A stretch of 26,338 bases of DNA from Holophagales bacterium UBA2201 (GTDB taxonomy: Bacteria; Acidobacteriota; Thermoanaerobaculia; UBA2201), in contig DCUZ01000043.1 of assembly GCA_002327305.1 (NCBI GenBank), forward strand, positions 1 to 26,338, given 5' to 3'. This document shows positions 15,859 to 22,386 of the stretch, piece after piece. Position numbers and translations under genes: made by a program. Numbering within the stretch: position 1 is the stretch's first letter; the number at the start of each line of letters is the position of its first letter. The notes below the pieces were generated by a model. It saw only the letters and a program-made list of their open reading frames with translations. It made no database searches and was not told the DNA's origin.

Positions 15859-16673
15859 CCCTTGCGCGCCTCCACCTTAATACTCAGGACGGCGCGGGCC
15901 ACCGACTCGAGCCGCTCGGGAGACCAGCGGAGCTTTTCGACCACCGCCCTTCCGGTGGCGTCGCTCGTGATGAAGTCGAGGGGGTAGGGGCGCTCGTCCA
16001 GCACCTGGATCGAGCCGAACCCCGCCGCGGCCATGGCGCCCAGGTAGTCGTCCCTCAGCATCGCCCCTGCCAGGCACCCCACATAGGCCTGTACGGAGCC
16101 GAGGACCTCCGGCGGCAGGGGCTCGCGGAGGACGATGTCGGAGACCATGAGCGAACCGCCCGCCTTGAGGGTCCGGAAGGCCTCGCGGAACACCCTGGGC
16201 TTGTCGGGGGAGAGGTTGATGACGCAGTTGCTGATGATGAGATCCACGGTGGCGTCGTCCACCGGCAGTTCCTCGATGAAGCCCTGCCGGAACTCGACAT
16301 TGGCGAAGCCCCCCTTGCGGGCGTTCTCCCGCGCCTTGGCCAGCATCTCGGGGGTCATGTCCACCCCGATGACCCGTCCCCCGGGCCCCACCCGCCGGGC
16401 GGCGAGAAAGCAGTCGAACCCGGCCCCGGAGCCCAGGTCCAGGACGATGTCCCCCTCCTTCAGGGCCGCCAGGGCGAGGGGGTTGCCGCACCCCAGCCCC
16501 AGGTTGGCCCCGTCGGGGACGGCGCCGATCTCCTCCTTCGAATAGCCGATGCCGGAGGCGATGGTCTCCGCCGCGGAAGGGGCGCAGCCGCAGGAGCAGC
16601 AGCACCCGCTCCCCCGGGCCACTTCGGCGTACCCCTCGCGCACGGCGTCGCGGGTCCTGTCGTTGTCGGTCAT
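15855..16673 (-). CDS. arsM: arsenite S-adenosylmethionine methyltransferase
   Basis: The 272-residue product methylates As(III) to mono- and dimethylated species in the cytoplasm. ATG 16673 has GAGGAG 7 nt upstream. An N-terminal cluster (C24, C25, C26, C28, C30) precedes the Rossmann domain with SAM motif DLGSGAGFD at 79-87 and GVDMTPEML. The three arsenic-binding cysteines of the family appear at C62 (GLGCGNP), C150 (SNCVINLSP) and C200 (VGCLAGAM). It is the middle gene of a three-gene operon with 4-bp overlaps on both sides. The cysteine-rich head is typical of bacterial ArsM and may help capture arsenic. Confidence 0.93.
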   Translation of the reverse strand: MTDNDRTRDAVREGYAEVARGSGCCCSCGCAPSAAETIASGIGYSKEEIGAVPDGANLGLGCGNPLALAALKEGDIVLDLGSGAGFDCFLAARRVGPGGRVIGVDMTPEMLAKARENARKGGFANVEFRQGFIEELPVDDATVDLIISNCVINLSPDKPRVFREAFRTLKAGGSLMVSDIVLREPLPPEVLGSVQAYVGCLAGAMLRDDYLGAMAAAGFGSIQVLDERPYPLDFITSDATGRAVVEKLRWSPERLESVARAVLSIKVEARKG

Positions 16674-16927
16674 GGTTTCACTCCTCTCTTTTTCTTCTCC
16701 CCCAGGAGGGGCCCCATGAACTGCCGGATGGAGCCCGCGAGGGAATCGGCCTTCATCAGGGCCAGACAGCACACCTTGCCCCCTTTCTCCCACTGGATGA
16801 CCGCCAGTTTGTCTCCGGCGAGGATGCCGGCGCGCTGCCGGATCTCCTTGGGCAGGACCAGTTGGCCCCGCCCGTCCACGGTGACGACGGCCTGCACGCT
16901 GCAACAGGAGGGATCGGGAACGGTCAT
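16670..16927 (-). CDS. AbrB/SpoVT-type DNA-binding protein, HgcC-like (HgcAB-associated protein family)
   Basis: The 85-residue product starts at ATG 16927, with AAGGAG 6 nt upstream; an earlier TTG at 16942 would sit in the ribosome binding site. It begins MTVPDPSCCSVQAVVTVDGRGQLVLPKEIRQRAGILAGDKLAVI, the swapped-hairpin AbrB fold with the VDxRGQxVLPKEIR core. WEKGGKVCCLALMKADSLAG and GPLLGEKKK follow. The N-terminal CC and central CC are characteristic of the family annotated as HgcAB-associated, but no hgcAB genes are present here. It is first in the arsM operon and overlaps it by 4 bp. The two Cys pairs make it a plausible thiol/arsenic-sensing autoregulator acting at the inverted repeat upstream. 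Confidence 0.8.
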   Translation of the reverse strand: MTVPDPSCCSVQAVVTVDGRGQLVLPKEIRQRAGILAGDKLAVIQWEKGGKVCCLALMKADSLAGSIRQFMGPLLGEKKKRGVKP

Positions 16928-16955
16928 GGGGGCTCCTTTCAAAATCAGAACAATC

Positions 16956-16974
16956 AGAATATACTGAATATTCT
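16956..16974. promoter_or_regulatory. perfect inverted repeat AGAATAT-N5-ATATTCT, candidate operator
   Basis: Two exact 7-bp arms separated by five bases overlap the -10 hexamer and expected start of the ars promoter. Binding here would block RNA polymerase. The regulator is unknown: the HgcC-like protein of the same operon or an ArsR-type repressor outside the window are candidates. Confidence 0.7.
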
Positions 16975-16998
16975 ACCATCGCCAAGGGCCACGGTCAA
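16970..16998 (-). promoter_or_regulatory. sigma70-type promoter of the hgcC-like/arsM operon
   Basis: On the minus strand TTGACC (16998-16993) and TAGAAT (16975-16970) are separated by exactly 17 bp. This is the best -35/-10 pair in the window. The expected start lies near 16963, leaving a leader of about 35 nt containing AAGGAG before ATG 16927. Confidence 0.8.
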
Positions 16999-17037
16999 GG
17001 CGATGACGGTTGCAGATCCGCCCGGCTTCAGCGTATG

Positions 17038-17065
17038 TTCCAGGTTTCAGGTTCCAGGTTTCAGG
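17038..17065. repeat. heptamer tandem array (TTYCAGG x4)
   Basis: Four uninterrupted 7-bp units alternate TTCCAGG and TTTCAGG, followed by a degraded fifth. The array lies 40 bp upstream of the ars promoter and resembles the other 7- and 8-bp arrays in this window. The rest of 16999-17290 holds only this array and the palindromic element. Confidence 0.85.
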
Positions 17066-17138
17066 TTCCCTCGCCCGCCCCGTTCTTCCGGCATCGGCAT
17101 CGCTATGTGGTTTCGTCTTTCGATACTGATACCGCCTG

Positions 17139-17213
17139 TTTGTCATGCCGGACTCGATCCGGCATCTCGTCCCATCCATCGCCGAGATGCTGAATTGAAC
17201 TCAGCATGACAAA
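17139..17213. repeat. REP-like palindromic element with nested hairpins
   Basis: Outer 10-bp arms TTTGTCATGC and GCATGACAAA enclose three smaller perfect stems: ATGCCGGA/TCCGGCAT (17145-17165), GCATCTCG/CGAGATGC (17162-17190) and GCTGA/TCAGC (17189-17205). Single-stranded DNA or RNA could fold into a cloverleaf-like form. Its minus-strand reading includes CHAEFNSAS, a peptide string often seen when dispersed REP-type repeats are mistranslated as genes; this is recollection. It is most likely one copy of a dispersed, possibly RAYT-mobilised repeat. No transposase gene is in the window. Confidence 0.8.
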
Positions 17214-17290
17214 AGAAGGGTTGCCCGCGTCTTGTGGCTCGCTTAACCCTTCCTCCCTTTGATTTGGAGTGCCGCGGCTTACCAATGCAA

Positions 17291-17983
17291 TTAAAAAAGG
17301 AAAAAACGCGACATGGAAACGGTACGGTCATCCTTCTGAAAAAAGTTAGGTTCATCTATTGAGAGCATCGTGCAGGAGTTCAGGTCACGGTGGGGTTTGC
17401 CGCAGAAAAAGAGGTATTTTCCCTCGCTCAAATCAGATTTTCTGATCATCGGATCAGTGGGGCTGGGCAAGGAGACCGGTGTGATCTGTCTTAAGGTGCC
17501 GCTTCTATCCATCATGATCACTGTTTCAAACTGAGGATCGGATTTGCTCTGCGTGTCGCAGTCAATTATGTGGAATGTGATTAATTCAGAGGGCTTTTCA
17601 GTAATGGCGTCTTCTCGAACAATTTCCGGAATCTCAATCGGTTGCTCGTCATAATTTAAGTAATCCATCTCATCGGTCCATTTTGCAATGCAATAATAGC
17701 CCTTCTTACAGAACACGACCGCCTGAGCTTTCTGAAGTTCCTTCTTTGCCAAAGTGCGACTGCCGGTGTTGAGCGTTTGCCATTTGGGGACGAGACTTCC
17801 ATCTGGCATCAAGAGGAAAACTTTAACCCCGTCTTGCATCGGACCGTTGCAAGCGATTACAGTGAACAGCATGTCATTAGATTGAGACAAACCTATTCCC
17901 TGTTGAGCCGCAGTACGATGAATGCAGGAAGACAAGGCAGCTGAACAGAAAACTGCGATGTAAAGAACTGGAAGCCGTAACAT
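17291..17983 (-). CDS. putative lipoprotein of unknown function
   Basis: From ATG 17983 the product has 230 residues with a lipoprotein signal peptide ending LSSC (C20 as lipidation site). ATG codons at 18001 and 17998 would lengthen the signal; 17983 is preferred because TACAAT lies exactly 6 nt before it, though GGAGGG sits before the upstream ATGs. The mature chain seems to contain two related halves, each starting with a strand such as MLFTVIACN or ITFHIIDCD and ending VVFCKKGYYC or LFFCGKPHRDLNSC, so paired cysteines recur. No known family recognised. Base composition is clearly AT-richer than in the neighbours, which suggests horizontal acquisition. Confidence 0.7.
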   Translation of the reverse strand: MLRLPVLYIAVFCSAALSSCIHRTAAQQGIGLSQSNDMLFTVIACNGPMQDGVKVFLLMPDGSLVPKWQTLNTGSRTLAKKELQKAQAVVFCKKGYYCIAKWTDEMDYLNYDEQPIEIPEIVREDAITEKPSELITFHIIDCDTQSKSDPQFETVIMMDRSGTLRQITPVSLPSPTDPMIRKSDLSEGKYLFFCGKPHRDLNSCTMLSIDEPNFFQKDDRTVSMSRFFLF

Positions 17984-17989
17984 AAATAG

Positions 17990-17995
17990 ATTGTA
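17990..17995 (-). promoter_or_regulatory. -10 element (TACAAT) of the lipoprotein gene
   Basis: On the minus strand TACAAT, CTATTT and ATG 17983 follow directly, the same geometry and hexamer as at glgB. It overlaps the alternative upstream ATG codons, so only one start mode can be right. Confidence 0.4.
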
Positions 17996-18089
17996 CATCA
18001 TCCCTCCATCTGCACGTTAAGATAGTACTCAGAAAGCCGGGGATGCAACAGGAACGATGGGGTGGGGAAACCTTGGACTTGCGGTTTCG

Positions 18090-18137
18090 GGGGAGGATCG
18101 GCCGGGGGTACGGGAAGAGGGTAATCCTCCCCGGCCG
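18090..18137. repeat. two mutually exclusive perfect 9-bp inverted repeats
   Basis: GGGGAGGAT (18090-18098) pairs with ATCCTCCCC (18124-18132), and CGGCCGGGG (18099-18107) pairs with CCCCGGCCG (18129-18137). The right arms share 18129-18132, so the stems compete. The element lies between trpS and the lipoprotein gene. Its role is unknown; an attenuator-like switch or a repeat relic are possibilities. Confidence 0.6.
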
Positions 18138-18182
18138 TGAAACGGGCGGGGAACCTGGCGGCTGGAACCGAAACCCAAAACC

Positions 18183-18223
18183 GGGAGGGTTTGCCGGGGG
18201 GGCGAGATGAAAGCAACCCTCCC
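18183..18223 (-). terminator. terminator-like hairpin downstream of trpS
   Basis: GGGAGGGTT (18183-18191) and AACCCTCCC (18215-18223) form a perfect 9-bp stem, extendable by GC past a one-base bulge. It lies about 50 nt after the trpS stop. On the minus strand it is followed by GGTTTTGGGTTT, a weak T-tract. Confidence 0.5.
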
Positions 18224-18238
18224 CTACGACGGCTTACA

Positions 18239-18273
18239 ACTCGAAACTTTAAACTCGAAACTCGAAACTGTAT
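18239..18273. repeat. heptamer array (ACTCGAA-type x5) abutting the trpS stop
   Basis: Five consecutive 7-bp units read ACTCGAA, ACTTTAA, ACTCGAA, ACTCGAA and ACTGTAT. The array ends at the base next to the trpS stop codon (18274-18276). Confidence 0.85.
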
Positions 18274-19239
18274 CTATCCTACCCCGCAGGCGCGGCGCGC
18301 GCGCTCCAGGGTTTTTGACGCGATCTTGCGGGCCTTCTCCACACCGAAGGCGAGGATCTCCTCCACCTTCTCGGGGTGGGCGGCGAGTTCCTTGCGGCGC
18401 TCCCTGGCCTCGCCGAAGGTGAGGTTGATCTGCTCGAGGAGGCGCTTCTTGACGTCGGAATACTTGAGGCCGCCGGCGGTGAACTTCGTGCGCCACTCGT
18501 CCTGCTCCTCTTTGGGGATGAAGAGCTTGAGGAGGTTGAAGACATTGTTGGTATCGGGGTCCTTGGGGGCCTCCACGGCGGCGCTGTCGGTGACGATGGC
18601 CATGACCCGCTCCTTGAGCGGCTTCCCCTCGGCGAAGATCTCGATGGTGTTGTTGTAGGACTTGGACATCTTCTGCCCGTCGAGACCCGGCACCACGGCG
18701 GTGGCCTCCTCGATGCGGGGCTCGGGGACGACGAAGGTGTCGCCGTAGAGGAGGTTGAACTTGACGGCGATGTCGCGGGTCATCTCCAGGTGCTGTTTCT
18801 GGTCCTTGCCGACGGGGACGAGGTTGGCGTCCACGATGAGGATGTCGGCGGCCATCAGCACCGGGTAGGAGAAGAGGCCGTGGGTGGCGGCCATCCCGCG
18901 GGCGGTCTTGTCCTTGTAGGAGTGGGCCCGTTCCAGAAGCCCCATCGGGGTGAGGCAGCAGAGGAGCCAGGTCAGTTCCGTCACCTCGGGGAGGTCGCTC
19001 TGCCGGTAGAAGGCCACCTTCTGCGGGTCGAGGCCCAGGGCCAGGTAGTCCAGGGCCACATTGAGGGTGTGGGCCCGCAAAACCGCCGGCTCGGTGATGG
19101 AGGTGAGGGCGTGGTAATTGGCGATGAAGTAGTAGCAGTCGTGGCCGCCGTCCTGTAATTGGATGTGCTGGCGCATGGCGCCGAACCAGTTGCCGAGATG
19201 GAGCCGGCCCGTGGGCTGGATGCCGGACAGGATGCGCAT
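18274..19239 (-). CDS. trpS: tryptophanyl-tRNA synthetase
   Basis: The 321-residue class I synthetase charges tRNA-Trp in the cytoplasm. The HIGH-type motif is PTGRLHLGN (residues 9-17), with Leu and Asn replacing the usual Ile-Gly-His ending as is common in TrpRS. KMSKS is at 190-194 in PGLDGQKMSKSYNN, and the central GLFSYPVLMAADIL and VPVGKDQKQHLEMTRDIA blocks are intact. ATG 19239 follows AAGGAGG at 9-10 nt, a site that includes the last codons of the pentapeptide-repeat gene. The frame upstream of this ATG stays open for 387 codons, but it lies antiphase to a real gene and is not an N-terminal extension. Confidence 0.97.
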   Translation of the reverse strand: MRILSGIQPTGRLHLGNWFGAMRQHIQLQDGGHDCYYFIANYHALTSITEPAVLRAHTLNVALDYLALGLDPQKVAFYRQSDLPEVTELTWLLCCLTPMGLLERAHSYKDKTARGMAATHGLFSYPVLMAADILIVDANLVPVGKDQKQHLEMTRDIAVKFNLLYGDTFVVPEPRIEEATAVVPGLDGQKMSKSYNNTIEIFAEGKPLKERVMAIVTDSAAVEAPKDPDTNNVFNLLKLFIPKEEQDEWRTKFTAGGLKYSDVKKRLLEQINLTFGEARERRKELAAHPEKVEEILAFGVEKARKIASKTLERARRACGVG

Positions 19240-19244
19240 GGGGG

Positions 19245-20582
19245 TCAATCCTCCTTGATGGGGAACAGGTTCTGGACGAAGATGATGAAGGCCCAGAGGA
19301 GCGGGGAGGGGAGTTTGGCCTTCCGCATCCCCGATTTCTTGAACGAGGTGCGCTTCAGGTTCGCGCCGAGGAAGTCGGCCTCCTCGAGGACGCACTGCCA
19401 GAGGCGGGCGCGGGTCAGGTCGGCGCCGCGGAACCGCGACCCTTTGAACCGCGAGGCGCGGGCGCGGAAGCCGGTCAGGTCGCAGTTGAGGAAATTGGCG
19501 CCGTCCGCCGTCGCCGAAAAGAAGAGGGCGCGGGCGAGCGAGGTGCCGTCGAAGGCCGCCCCCTTGAGGGTGGCCCGGTTGAAGAGGCACGCGGAGAAGT
19601 CGCATTCGCGCGCCTTGAGGCGGTCCAGGTTCGTCTCCTTGAACTCGCTCCCCCGGAACGAGGCCTTCTGGACGGCCAGCCCGGCGAGGGAGGCCAGGGC
19701 GAAATCGCACTTCTGGAACGCGGCCCCCCTGAGGGCCGCGCCGGTGAAGTCGAGTCCCTGGAGAAGACAGGCGGTGAAGCGGGAATCGGCGAAATCGGCG
19801 TTCCGCAGGGACGCGCCTCCGAATTGGCACCCCTCGAACTTCGCCCCCATGAAGGGGACCGCGGAGAAGGCGGTCTTGACGAAGGCGCACTCGCGGAAGG
19901 AGCAGTCGGAGAACCGGACCCCGGAGAGGGCGGCCCCCTCCCACGAGACGCGGGTCCAGTCGCAGGAGGCGAAGACCGAGGAGGCGAACCGCCCCCCGTC
20001 GAGACTGCCGCCGTCCATCCGCACCTTCGTCCAGGCGCTGCGGGTGAAGTCGGCCCCCGACCAGGCGGCGCCGGAGAAGTCGGCGTCCTTGAAGGCCGCG
20101 TCGGCGCACTCGGCGAGAGAGAGTTTGTGCTGGCGGAAATCGCATCCTTCGGCCTGGAGGCGGCGGAACGCGGCGCCGCTTCCGTGGGCGCCGCCGAAGT
20201 CGCAGAAAAGGGCCTGCGCCCCCTCGAAATCGGCCTGGTCCAGATTGGCCCCCCGAAAAACCACTTTCTTGAGGGTGGCGCCTCCGAACCGCGCGCGGGA
20301 GAGGTTCTGTCCCTCGAAGGTGACCTCCTCCAGGGCGGCGCCGGAGAAATCGGCCCCCGCCAGCCGGGAGCGGGTGAAGAGGGTCTTGGAAAGGGCGCAC
20401 CCGGCGAATTTCACCCCCGCGAGGTCGGCCCCCTGAAAGTCGGCCTTTCCGAAGTCGAGGCCGGAAAGGTCCCGGCCGGCGAGGTCGGCCCCGATGAAAT
20501 CGGGGGTCACCTGCGGATGGTTGCGCCGGTAGAGGTCCCAGGCGCCCCCCAGGAGGGCTTCAAGATGGGCGGGGTTGGACAT
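19245..20582 (-). CDS. long pentapeptide-repeat protein
   Basis: The 445-residue product is built almost entirely of pentapeptide repeats of A(D/N)(L/F)xx type from about residue 29 to 430, for example FIGADLAGRDLSGLDFGKADFQGADLAGVKF. These fold as a right-handed quadrilateral beta-helix. The N-terminal 28 residues are a short helical cap, and the C-terminal tail (PLLWAFIIFVQNLFP) is hydrophobic and might touch a membrane. There is no kinase or other domain. Known relatives range from gyrase-protecting DNA mimics to scaffold proteins, so function is open. The stop is 5 nt before trpS, and the trpS ribosome binding site lies in its last codons, indicating coupling. No ribosome binding site precedes its own ATG. 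Confidence 0.93.
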   Translation of the reverse strand: MSNPAHLEALLGGAWDLYRRNHPQVTPDFIGADLAGRDLSGLDFGKADFQGADLAGVKFAGCALSKTLFTRSRLAGADFSGAALEEVTFEGQNLSRARFGGATLKKVVFRGANLDQADFEGAQALFCDFGGAHGSGAAFRRLQAEGCDFRQHKLSLAECADAAFKDADFSGAAWSGADFTRSAWTKVRMDGGSLDGGRFASSVFASCDWTRVSWEGAALSGVRFSDCSFRECAFVKTAFSAVPFMGAKFEGCQFGGASLRNADFADSRFTACLLQGLDFTGAALRGAAFQKCDFALASLAGLAVQKASFRGSEFKETNLDRLKARECDFSACLFNRATLKGAAFDGTSLARALFFSATADGANFLNCDLTGFRARASRFKGSRFRGADLTRARLWQCVLEEADFLGANLKRTSFKKSGMRKAKLPSPLLWAFIIFVQNLFPIKED

Positions 20583-20590
20583 GAAAATGA

Positions 20591-20599
20591 ATTATAGCA
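20591..20599 (-). promoter_or_regulatory. extended -10 promoter (TGCTATAAT) of the pentapeptide-trpS operon
   Basis: On the minus strand TG-C-TATAAT is a consensus extended -10, and ATG 20582 begins 8 nt later. No Shine-Dalgarno sequence fits between them, so the transcript should begin at or just before the start codon. Confidence 0.75.
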
Positions 20600-20618
20600 C
20601 CGGCCCGGGGGGCGGACC

Positions 20619-22385
20619 CTACGGGCCGCACTCGAGGGCGAAGGCCTGCCGCCGGTGGATCTCCGCCTCGGCATGCATCCCGAGGCGGGCCTCGGCGTCG
20701 GCCAGGTGCCGCAAAATGGTGGCCTCCAGGGGCTCCAGCCGGCTGGCCTTCAGCAGGGCGGCCCGCGCCTCCTCCCACTCTCCCAGGGCGTAGCGGGCCC
20801 AGCCCAGAGAGTCCCACACGGCCCCGCTGAGGGGGGTCAGGAGGGCGGCCTTCTGAAGCAGGGGGAGGGCCTCGCGGGCGTCCATCCCGCGCTCCACGAG
20901 GGTGTAGCCCAGGAAATTGAGGAGGGTGGCGTCGTCCGGATGGTCCCGGACCAGGGCCCGGAACTCCGCCAACGCCTCCTCCACCCGCCCCATTTTCTCC
21001 AGCGCGCCGGCCCTCAGGAAACGGGCCTCCCGGGACGGGCCCCAGGCCGCGGCCCATGCCTCGGCGGCCTGCAGGCCCCGCTCGGGGTGGCCGTGTTCCA
21101 CCAGGGCCCAGCCGCCGTCCCGCCATCCGTCAGGGCCGTGGGCCTCCCGGAGATGGTCGAGATAGAGGGCCGCCGATTCAATGTCGTCGGCGTCCAGGAG
21201 GGCCCAGAGCACCTGCATGAGAAGGCGGGGGTCTTCGGGGGACCGCCGGGCCATCGCCTCTGCCGTCTCCAGCGCCCGCCCGCGGCATTGGGAGGCGCGG
21301 TAGAGTTCGATCAGGTTCACGGAGGCGTCGTCGAAGGTCTCGGGGTCGTCCAGGAGACGCAGGAGGGCGCGCTCCGCAAGGGCGCTTTGCCCCTCCAGGC
21401 GGTCCAGAAGGGCCCGTTCCAGGGCCAACAGCCCCGCCACCGATTCGCCCGGGGCGCTCCGTTCCAGGTCGGCCAGCGCCGCCCGCGCCGCCTCCCCCCT
21501 CCCCTCCATGATATCGAGGCGCAGGAGGAGGAAGCGGGGGAAAAAGGCGTCGGGGGCCCCCCCCTGGAGCCGGCCCAGGACCCCCCGGGCCTCCTCCCAC
21601 CGTCCCAGCCGGATGAGGCACTGGGTCCGCTCCTCGTCCGCCTGGGGGGTGTCGAGCCCCTGGTCGTCCAGGACCTCCAGGGCGCGCGGACATTCACCGG
21701 ACCGGCGCAGAAGGGAGGCCAGGCGGAGGGCGCCGCCCCGGGAGACCTTGTAGGCCCCCGCCTGCTCGGCGGCCTGCGCCGCCCCGGCCATGTCGCCCGT
21801 CTCCTCCAGGGCCCGGCTGAGAGTGATGAGGGTTTCGGGGTCACCCGGGGCGTAGTCGAGGACGCGCCGCAGGGCTTCCGCGGCCCCGGCGTAATCGTCG
21901 CGGGCCAGGCGCAGGCGCGCCAGTCCCCGCAGGGCGGACGGGCCGTCCCAGGGGGAGAGGACGACCTCCGCCTCCCCGTCCCGTCCCATCTCTCCCAGCA
22001 GGCCGGCCAGGCGCAGGGCGGACTCCTCGTCGTTCCGGACCGCATGGGCGCGGCGCAGGAGCCCCTCCGCCTCGTTCAGCGACCCCTGCATGGCCGCCAG
22101 AACGCCGAGGAGACCCAGCGCCTCGGCGTGATCGGGGTCCATCCTCAGCGCCTCCGCCAGCGAGGCCTTCGCCCCCTGGATGGCCCCCTGCTGGACCTGG
22201 ATCTCGGCCAGGGCCACGCGCAGGGTGGGAGAGGCGGGGTCGGCCTTCACGCTGGCCAGGGCCAGTTCCCCGGCCTTGTCCAGGTCGCCGGTGAGCAGGG
22301 CGGCCTGGCTTTCCAGGAACAGCGCCGCCCCGTGATGGGCGGCCCCGGCCGGGGCCAGGAGCAGGAGGGCCAGCAGCAGCGTCAT
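20619..22385 (-). CDS. secreted/periplasmic TPR-repeat protein
   Basis: ATG 22385 has GGAGGAG 4 nt upstream and lies 1 nt after the recN stop; an in-frame start 39 nt earlier would be inside recN. The 588-residue product has a short signal sequence (MTLLLALLLLAPAGAA) and then an all-helical chain of many tetratricopeptide repeats. Clear units include AEALRMDPDHAEALGLLGVLAAMQGSLNEAEGLLRRA and the C-terminal block PDDATLLNFLGYTLVERGMDAREALPLLQKA, a pattern typical of bacterial TPR proteins of envelope or export pathways. It probably scaffolds protein-protein contacts in the periplasm. It is co-transcribed with recN by position, although no functional link is known. Partner unknown. Confidence 0.88.
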   Translation of the reverse strand: MTLLLALLLLAPAGAAHHGAALFLESQAALLTGDLDKAGELALASVKADPASPTLRVALAEIQVQQGAIQGAKASLAEALRMDPDHAEALGLLGVLAAMQGSLNEAEGLLRRAHAVRNDEESALRLAGLLGEMGRDGEAEVVLSPWDGPSALRGLARLRLARDDYAGAAEALRRVLDYAPGDPETLITLSRALEETGDMAGAAQAAEQAGAYKVSRGGALRLASLLRRSGECPRALEVLDDQGLDTPQADEERTQCLIRLGRWEEARGVLGRLQGGAPDAFFPRFLLLRLDIMEGRGEAARAALADLERSAPGESVAGLLALERALLDRLEGQSALAERALLRLLDDPETFDDASVNLIELYRASQCRGRALETAEAMARRSPEDPRLLMQVLWALLDADDIESAALYLDHLREAHGPDGWRDGGWALVEHGHPERGLQAAEAWAAAWGPSREARFLRAGALEKMGRVEEALAEFRALVRDHPDDATLLNFLGYTLVERGMDAREALPLLQKAALLTPLSGAVWDSLGWARYALGEWEEARAALLKASRLEPLEATILRHLADAEARLGMHAEAEIHRRQAFALECGP

Positions 22386-22386
22386 C

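Noticed and set aside
17103..17355. Small ORFs over the palindromic element
   Set aside because: They are translations of a REP-like repeat and carry no ribosome binding site or conserved domain.
19240..20400. A 387-codon N-terminal extension of trpS
   Set aside because: It overlaps the pentapeptide-repeat gene in another frame, and the ATG at 19239 has a good ribosome binding site and the normal TrpRS N-terminus.
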